DNA of 25,652 nucleotides. Origin: Collinsella sp. GTDB taxonomy: Bacteria > Actinomycetota > Coriobacteriia > Coriobacteriales > Coriobacteriaceae. Shown piece by piece: positions 21,126 through 25,652 of this stretch (its first letter is position 1; every line of letters begins with the position of its first letter). A program made the translations under genes and the position numbers. The DNA lies in contig DXLY01000022.1 of assembly GCA_019414465.1 (NCBI GenBank), positions 1-25,652 of the forward strand, read 5' to 3'. The notes below the pieces were generated by a model that saw only the letters and a list, made by a program, of their open reading frames with translations, made no database searches and was not told the DNA's origin.

Positions 21126-22211
21126 TTAGGCCAGGTGCGCGATAACGGCATCGGCAAAGGCCTGCGTGCCCACAGCGCCCTCAACGGAGCCGGTCTGGGC
21201 ACGACGAACGTCGCCGGTAACCTGCTCACCCTCGTCGAGCGTGGCAGAAACGGCGGCGCGAATGCGATTGGCCGCGTCGTTCTCGCCCAGGTGATCGAGC
21301 ATCATAGCCGCGGACAGAATCTCGGCCGTGGGGTTAGCGATATCCCGGCCAGCGATATCGGGCGCGGAGCCGTGCGTCGCCTCGAAGATGGCGCAGTCGG
21401 CACCGATGTTGGAACCCGGAGCCATACCCAGTCCACCTACCAGACCGGCGCACAGGTCGCTCACAATGTCACCGTACAGGTTGGGCAGCACCAGGACATC
21501 GAAGTCGTTGGGGTTCTGGACCAGGCCCATGCAGGTGGCGTCGACGATCTTGTCGTTGAACTCGATATCGGGATAGTTGGCGGCCACCTCGCGCGCAACG
21601 CGCAGGAACAGGCCATCGGTCGCCTTCATGATGTTGGCCTTATGCACGGCCGTCACCTTTTTGCGGCCGCAGCGGCGGGCGTACTCAAAGGCGTACTCCA
21701 CAATGCGGCGGCTCTTGGCGATGGAGATGGGCTTGATCGAGATAGCGGAATCGGCGGCGAAGGCCTTCTGACCCGAGCGCTCGACAAGCTGCGAGAGCTC
21801 CTCGACCTCGGCAGCCCCCTCATCGAACTCGATGCCGGCATAGAGGTCCTCGGTGTTCTCGCGCACGATGACCAGGTCGACGTCGCGGAAGCGCGAGCCG
21901 TCGCCCGGCTGCGACAGGCAAGGGCGCACACAGGCGTACAGGTCAAAGTGCTTGCGCAGGGCGACGTTAACGCTGCGGAAACCCGTGCCAACCGGCGTAG
22001 TAATGGGACCCTTGATGGCAACCTTGGTCTCGGCGACCGCATCGAGCACGTGCTGGGGCAGCGGCGTGCCAAACTCGTCCATGACACCGGCACCGGCCTC
22101 CTGGACGTTCCAATTGATCTGGACACCGGCGGCCTCGACCACGCGGCGCATGGCCTGCGTAATCTCGGGACCGATACCGTCACCGGGAATCAGGACTACA
22201 TCGTGCGCCAT
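21126..22211 (-). CDS. NAD-type isocitrate dehydrogenase
   Basis: 361 residues, the size of short NAD-dependent isocitrate dehydrogenases and of isopropylmalate dehydrogenase. V-L-I-P-G-D-G-I-G-P-E is the N-terminal signature; A-I-K-G-P-I-T-T-P-V-G-T-G-F-R-S-V-N-V-A-L-R-K and V-R-E-N-T-E-D-L-Y-A-G-I-E favour isocitrate over isopropylmalate; N-L-Y-G-D-I-V-S-D-L and G-S-A-P-D-I-A-G are the Mg- and NAD-site segments. It would make 2-oxoglutarate for glutamate synthesis. ATG 22211 follows GAGGAG at nine bases. It is the last gene of a tight cluster after the HEAT-like gene (6-base gap). Confidence 0.88.
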   Translation of the reverse strand: MAHDVVLIPGDGIGPEITQAMRRVVEAAGVQINWNVQEAGAGVMDEFGTPLPQHVLDAVAETKVAIKGPITTPVGTGFRSVNVALRKHFDLYACVRPCLSQPGDGSRFRDVDLVIVRENTEDLYAGIEFDEGAAEVEELSQLVERSGQKAFAADSAISIKPISIAKSRRIVEYAFEYARRCGRKKVTAVHKANIMKATDGLFLRVAREVAANYPDIEFNDKIVDATCMGLVQNPNDFDVLVLPNLYGDIVSDLCAGLVGGLGMAPGSNIGADCAIFEATHGSAPDIAGRDIANPTAEILSAAMMLDHLGENDAANRIRAAVSATLDEGEQVTGDVRRAQTGSVEGAVGTQAFADAVIAHLA

Positions 22212-22217
22212 AATCTG

Positions 22218-22916
22218 TTACTCCTCGTCTTCGGCGTCGTCAGATTTTTTAACGCTAGCACGCTTCTTCTTTTTGGAGAGATCCAGGTCAAAGCGTTTAA
22301 CAAGCATTTCGCAAATCTCGCTCGAACGGGCCTTGAGATAGCTGCCTTTGCCGTTCTCGGCGTCGAACTTAAGGCGCAGCGCGAGCTTCTCGGCAACCTC
22401 GGCGTCAATCTCGCCCTGACCAAACTCGTACAGGCAACCGAGCATGTCGCGATACTCGAGATCACCGTGGTAGCACTGGATGGCCTCGTCCAGGATGGGC
22501 CAAGCCTCGCGCGAACGCTCGACACTCGTGGCGCCCCACACGCACAGCAGGCGGAAGGCGGCATAGCGCAGCGTGGAGGAAATCTCGTCGAACAGTGCGG
22601 TCTCGGCGCCCTCAAAGGCATCGCCCAGCTGCTCGGGGCAGGTGGTGGCGAGCGCCGTCAGGGCATCGAGAGCCTCCCAGCGGGTCTGCGCCTCGGGGCG
22701 GTCGAGCGCCTCGATCAGCGCGGGCACGCAGGGCACGACGCGCTGGGGATCGCGCTCGGCAAGCAGATGCAGCACGCGGGCGGCAAACTGGCGGATGCGG
22801 CGCGTGGGGCAGCCGAGCTCCTGAACCAGGCGGTCGACGGCGTTCTCGTTCTCCTCTGCCAGCTGAAGCTGTGCCAGCTCCTCGTCGGTGAGCTGTTCGT
22901 CTTTGTTTTCTGCCAT
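22218..22916 (-). CDS. HEAT-repeat-like helical protein
   Basis: 232 residues, almost all helical. Repeating units such as T-R-R-I-R-Q-F-A-A-R-V-L-H-L-L-A and R-W-E-A-L-D-A-L-T-A-L-A, each preceded by an acidic turn, are typical of HEAT/armadillo repeats that bind proteins. The N-terminus (about 1-25) is acidic and the C-terminus (about 213-232) is a run of Lys followed by Asp/Glu. No enzyme motif is present. ATG 22916 follows AAGAGG. It lies between the small membrane protein gene and isocitrate dehydrogenase with short gaps, so it may serve as scaffold or regulator for a neighbour; that is a guess. Confidence 0.8.
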   Translation of the reverse strand: MAENKDEQLTDEELAQLQLAEENENAVDRLVQELGCPTRRIRQFAARVLHLLAERDPQRVVPCVPALIEALDRPEAQTRWEALDALTALATTCPEQLGDAFEGAETALFDEISSTLRYAAFRLLCVWGATSVERSREAWPILDEAIQCYHGDLEYRDMLGCLYEFGQGEIDAEVAEKLALRLKFDAENGKGSYLKARSSEICEMLVKRFDLDLSKKKKRASVKKSDDAEDEE

Positions 22917-22934
22917 AGTTACCTCTTCTTACTA

Positions 22935-23360
22935 TTACTTAGCGTGCTTGCCAGCACCCTTGCTGTCATCGGTGACCGAGATGAGCTGTCGGTCGGCCGC
23001 GCCATTGCGACGCGCACGGCGGCGTTCCTCAGCGTCGCCCGCGTCGGCGGCGGCGCGATGAGCCTTGTTGACGTTAAAGACCTCGTCGTGTTTGCGCCAC
23101 GGACCGACGGACTCGCCAAAGCTCATCTTAAGACCGGCGATAAAGCCGCCGAGCCAGCCGATCGGCGCAAACTGCACCAGCGGGAACAGTGAGAACACCC
23201 AGGTCAGCAGGACGACTGCCGCCGCGCCTGCAAAGTTGGCAATCCAGTAGTCGCGCTTGGTGATGACGCGCTTTTCGCACGCCCACTGGCCGCACAAAAA
23301 GCCAATGTAGATCGCGAAGAGAAAGAGCACCAGCGCAAGCACCACGAACGTCCAGCTCAT
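22935..23360 (-). CDS. Small two-helix membrane protein
   Basis: 141 residues. Two hydrophobic segments (about 3-23, starting right after the Met, and about 43-63) enclose a short loop; a Gly/Phe-rich turn (I-G-W-L-G-G-F-I-A-G) follows. The rest is a basic cytoplasmic tail with A-E-E-R-R-R-A-R-R-N. The function is not recognised. ATG 23360 is chosen because GGGGAG lies nine bases upstream and the membrane helix follows at once; the longer frame from 23396 would overlap the dehydrogenase gene. It starts five bases after that gene's stop. Confidence 0.75.
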   Translation of the reverse strand: MSWTFVVLALVLFLFAIYIGFLCGQWACEKRVITKRDYWIANFAGAAAVVLLTWVFSLFPLVQFAPIGWLGGFIAGLKMSFGESVGPWRKHDEVFNVNKAHRAAADAGDAEERRRARRNGAADRQLISVTDDSKGAGKHAK

Positions 23361-23365
23361 GGGCG

Positions 23366-24445
23366 CTACTCCCCGTGATGGTGGCCGCAGCAGCACTCGT
23401 GGCCATCATCATGGCCGTGGCCGCCGCAGCACTCGTGGTCCTCGCCATGGTGGTGGCCGCAACCGCACTCATGGTCGTCGCCGTGCTCGCCGCAACCGCA
23501 GCCGTCCTCGTGAGCACCGTGCTCTTCGGGACGATACTGCGACCAGTCCAGACCGGCGGCGATGGCGTCGGCCTCCTCCTTATAGAGGACCGTGATGGCC
23601 TGGGTGCCCAGCTTGGCACCACCGATGGCATCGAGCATGTCGTAGAGCGTAAAGGCCACGTCGGCGCCGGGCAGCGCAAGCTCGCGATCGTCGGCATAGG
23701 CGAGCGCCAAGCGCAGGTCCTTGATGAAGTGCTCGACCATAAAGCCGGGCTTGTAGTCGCCGTCGAGCGCCTTGGTAGCCAGGCTCTCCATGGCGCCGGA
23801 CTTGCCGGTACCGCCCAGGATCATCTGGCGGGTCTTCTCCAGATCAAGGCCGCTCAGCTCGGCAAATGCCATGGCGTCTGCCATGCCGACCATGCAGGCG
23901 CCCAGCGACACCTGGTTGGCGAGCTTGGCAGCCTGGCCCTTGCCGGCGCCGTCGAAGCAGCAGATGTTGGCCGCAAAGGTGGCAAGGATGTCGCGGACCG
24001 GCGCGATGTCGTTCTCGGTAGCGCCCACGATAGCCGTGAGCGTACCGGCGATAGCGCCCGACTCGCCGCCGGTGACGGGGCAGTCAAACGCCATGCGACC
24101 AGAAACCTGGGCGGCCTCGGCAATGTCGCGCGCCAGCTCGGGCGAGCTCGTGGTGAGGTCGATCAGGACCGCGCCGGGCTTAGTGCACGCGAGCAGGCCG
24201 TCGCCCGCCAGGTAGAGCTCCTCGACCTCGGAGGGATAGCCCACCATGGTAAAGACGACGTCGGCGTTCGCCGCGGCATCTGCCGGCGTATCGGCCCAGA
24301 CGGCACCGCGCTCAACGAGCGCTGCAGCCTTGGACTTGGTGCGGTTGTTGACCGTGACGGGATAGCCAGCGTCCAGAATGTGGCCGGCGATGGGGGCACC
24401 CATAATTCCGGTGCCGATGAATGCGACGGAGAGCTTGTTTGCCAT
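23366..24445 (-). CDS. 3-hydroxyisobutyrate dehydrogenase-family enzyme with His/Cys-rich C-terminal tail
   Basis: 359 residues; family members are usually about 290-300. An N-terminal Rossmann fold (I-G-T-G-I-M-G-A-P-I-A, 10-20) is followed by N-R-T-K-S-K, which suggests NADP preference, then D-C-P-V-T-G-G-E-S-G (121-130), the substrate loop, and G-K-G-Q-A-A-K-L-A-N-Q with catalytic Lys174. The helical C-terminal domain ends near residue 300. It oxidises or reduces a short beta-hydroxyacid; tartronate semialdehyde reductase and 3-hydroxyisobutyrate dehydrogenase are alternatives. Residues 307-359 are an extra tail with 14 His and 9 Cys, containing D-H-E-C, D-H-E-C and G-H-E-C at a 12-residue period. 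Such a tail is likely to bind metal. ATG 24445 is preceded by GGAAAGG. It is the first gene of a four-gene leftward cluster. Confidence 0.9.
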   Translation of the reverse strand: MANKLSVAFIGTGIMGAPIAGHILDAGYPVTVNNRTKSKAAALVERGAVWADTPADAAANADVVFTMVGYPSEVEELYLAGDGLLACTKPGAVLIDLTTSSPELARDIAEAAQVSGRMAFDCPVTGGESGAIAGTLTAIVGATENDIAPVRDILATFAANICCFDGAGKGQAAKLANQVSLGACMVGMADAMAFAELSGLDLEKTRQMILGGTGKSGAMESLATKALDGDYKPGFMVEHFIKDLRLALAYADDRELALPGADVAFTLYDMLDAIGGAKLGTQAITVLYKEEADAIAAGLDWSQYRPEEHGAHEDGCGCGEHGDDHECGCGHHHGEDHECCGGHGHDDGHECCCGHHHGE

Positions 24446-24543
24446 GAAACCTTTCCTTTTGGGTTGGGTGTTGTTACCAGGTTGAATACTCGGTGCCAGC
24501 GTTTGGGCTGTGAGTCGAGGGCGATTACGGACGCAGCGCTTGC

Positions 24544-25497
24544 CTACTGACCGCGCACGCGGCGGGCGATACGGTCGGAAAGCGACGCCTTGTCGGCGCG
24601 GTTCTTACCCCAAAACGCGCAGCCCACCATGCCGGGGCCCACGTGCGAGCCGATGGTGGGACCCACGGAGCCGCGAATGATCGTGACGTCGGCGCAACCC
24701 TCCTCCTTGCGGATGGCGGCTTCGAGCCAGTCACCATCCTTTTCGGCATCGGCCGTCATGATGGCGATGGGCATGGTGCGATCGGGCACGTAGTTCTCGC
24801 GGAACGACTTGAGGATGGACTTGAGCGCCTTCTTGCGGCCGCGGTTGACGCCGATCAGCGACAGCGAGCCGGCCAGGTCGTAGGAGAGCTCGGGCTTGAC
24901 GTCGAGCTTTGCCGTGAGCTGCGCCGCCGCGGGAGGAATGCGGCCGCCGGCAGCCAGTGCGTCGAAGCTCTCGAGCGTAAAGTAGCCGTGCACGTAGGTC
25001 TTTGCCTCGTTTGCCCAATCGACCAGCTGCTTGGCGGTCAGTCCCGCCGAACGCTGGCGCACGGCCTCGAGCGCCAAGAGCGCACCGGTCGCGCAGGGCA
25101 GAGCGTTGTCGACCACGTAGAGCTCAAAGTTGGGATACTCGGCGCGCACGACATCTGCCGCCTGGCACGCGGAGTTGTAGCTCGACGACAGCGCCGAGGT
25201 AAAGCACAGGTAGACCGTGGGCATGCCCTCTTTGGCGCACTCGGTAAAAAACTCGATATAGCGACCGAGCGACACAGCCGAGGTGGACACGCGGGCACCG
25301 GCGCGCATGCGGTCGTAGAACTCCTTAGGGCTCATGCTCGACCAGATGTCGTCTGTGCGCTCCTCGCCATCGATAATGAAAGGGAAACCCAGGATATCGA
25401 CATCGAGGTTCGCGGCGACCTCGGGGCTAAAGTCGCAGCAGGTATCGACGACGATGCGGCAACGGTTCGAATGACCGGCGGATGCGGCCTTGTCCAT
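24544..25497 (-). CDS. DegV family fatty-acid-binding protein
   Basis: 317 residues, somewhat longer than the usual 280. The N-terminal I-V-V-D-T-C-C-D-F-S-P and G-F-P-F-I-I-D-G-E-E are the opening strands of DegV; A-R-V-S-T-S-A-V-S and F-T-S-A-L-S-S-S-Y-N-S-A are the fatty-acid carboxylate-binding loops, and S-V-G-P-T-I-G-S-H-V-G-P-G is the C-terminal signature. Related proteins (FakB) present fatty acids to the kinase FakA for phospholipid synthesis. ATG 25497 follows AAGGAG at eight bases; a TTG one codon upstream is not needed. A 98-base gap separates it from the dehydrogenase gene. Confidence 0.92.
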   Translation of the reverse strand: MDKAASAGHSNRCRIVVDTCCDFSPEVAANLDVDILGFPFIIDGEERTDDIWSSMSPKEFYDRMRAGARVSTSAVSLGRYIEFFTECAKEGMPTVYLCFTSALSSSYNSACQAADVVRAEYPNFELYVVDNALPCATGALLALEAVRQRSAGLTAKQLVDWANEAKTYVHGYFTLESFDALAAGGRIPPAAAQLTAKLDVKPELSYDLAGSLSLIGVNRGRKKALKSILKSFRENYVPDRTMPIAIMTADAEKDGDWLEAAIRKEEGCADVTIIRGSVGPTIGSHVGPGMVGCAFWGKNRADKASLSDRIARRVRGQ

Positions 25498-25514
25498 CAA
25501 AGCGACTCCTTACG

Positions 25515-25547
25515 TAAAAAGGCGGCCACCCGCATGGGATGGCCGCC
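25515..25547 (-). terminator. Terminator between hpf and degV
   Basis: GGCGGCCA (25521-25528) pairs with TGGCCGCC (25540-25547); on the minus strand it is followed by TTTTTACG. A separate repeat, CGTTAAC (25551-25557) with GTTAACG (25566-25572), lies between it and the hpf stop. Confidence 0.9.
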
Positions 25548-25576
25548 AACCGTTAACTCATGCAAGTTAACGTATT

Positions 25577-25652
25577 TTACTCGTCAAGTGTTTCGATGCG
25601 GGGCTTGATGATGCCATATCCACCATTCTTACGGTGATACACCACATTGATG
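25577..25652 (-). CDS. hpf: Ribosome hibernation-promoting factor, C-terminal end (truncated by window)
   Basis: The last 24 residues are visible, ending in TAA at 25577-25579. They include I-N-V-V-Y-H-R-K-N-G-G-Y-G-I-I-K-P, which matches the end of the long-form HPF/RaiA C-terminal dimerisation domain (family pattern I-x-V-V-Y-R-R-x-D-G-x-Y-G-L-I-x-P). Long HPF pairs 70S ribosomes into inactive 100S dimers in stationary phase. Only the dimerisation end can be seen here; the N-terminal ribosome-binding domain and start lie outside the window. Confidence 0.8.
   Translation of the reverse strand, partial: INVVYHRKNGGYGIIKPRIETLDE

Noticed and set aside
21135..23192. Rightward open frame of 685 codons antisense to isocitrate dehydrogenase, HEAT-like and membrane protein genes
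   Set aside because: It crosses three well-supported genes and has the Gly/Val/Leu/Asp-rich composition of an antisense frame in GC-rich DNA, with no recognisable domain.
23380..23480. Repeats at about 36-base spacing as a CRISPR array
   Set aside because: They are in-frame codon repeats of the His/Cys tail with no unique spacers between conserved repeats.
23375..24550. Rightward 391-codon frame antisense to the dehydrogenase, starting with a hydrophobic Ala/Val run
   Set aside because: The hydrophobic start is the mirror image of the His/Cys codon repeats on the other strand.
24643..25608. Rightward 321-codon frame antisense to degV
   Set aside because: Overlaps a DegV gene with all family motifs and runs into the hpf end; no ribosome site or domain.

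Overview
The window looks like chromosomal DNA of a Coriobacteriia member, probably Collinsella or a close relative. This rests on the GC-rich, Ala/Asp/Glu-rich coding style, the gene set (mannose-family PTS, AgaS, DegV, UTRA-type GntR) and the recall of similar proteins; no search was run, so the genus is an inference. The 5' end is cut inside an IS21-type istB gene and the 3' end inside a hibernation-factor (hpf/raiA) gene.

Positions 1 to about 7929 are the right end of an integrated conjugative or mobilizable element. It carries an IS21 3' end, a gene-free hairpin-rich stretch with an RP4-like oriT candidate, and a leftward mobilization block: relaxase, VirD4/TraG coupling protein and a MobC-like protein. 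Upstream of these lie a small hypothetical gene, a DnaB-C-like ATPase and an HTH gene. A divergent ribbon-helix-helix-like gene and a tyrosine integrase follow. The element ends at a 3' fragment of a tRNA-Thr(CGT) gene, read as the attachment-site copy; the host tRNA terminator lies just beyond it. Two perfect inverted repeats (25 and 11 bp arms) sit between the integrase and this site. No mating-pore genes are visible, so whether the element is an ICE or an IME depends on sequence to the left.

Positions 7930 to 9210 are accessory-looking: a secreted-protein gene interrupted by an in-frame amber codon, a small hypothetical gene, and nested hairpins between convergent genes.

Positions 9211 to about 19825 form an amino-sugar, most likely N-acetylgalactosamine, catabolic locus. 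A mannose-family PTS (EIIA, YajC, EIIB, EIIC, EIID) would import and phosphorylate the sugar. NagA would deacetylate it, AgaS would deaminate and isomerise it to tagatose-6-phosphate, and a LacC-type kinase would make tagatose-1,6-bisphosphate; the aldolase is not in the window. An aldose-1-epimerase-like protein, a YhcH-family protein, a flavodoxin, and a GntR/UTRA regulator accompany them. An identical 13-mer, CTGGTAGTAACCA, lies at both the agaS and the PTS promoter and is the likely operator. A 3' remnant of a second nagA lies downstream of the kinase gene.

Positions 19905 to 25652 are leftward, probably core genes: a membrane-anchored SurA-N-like protein, NAD-type isocitrate dehydrogenase, a HEAT-repeat-like protein, a two-TM protein, a hydroxyisobutyrate-dehydrogenase-family enzyme with an unusual His/Cys-rich tail, a DegV protein and the tail of hpf.
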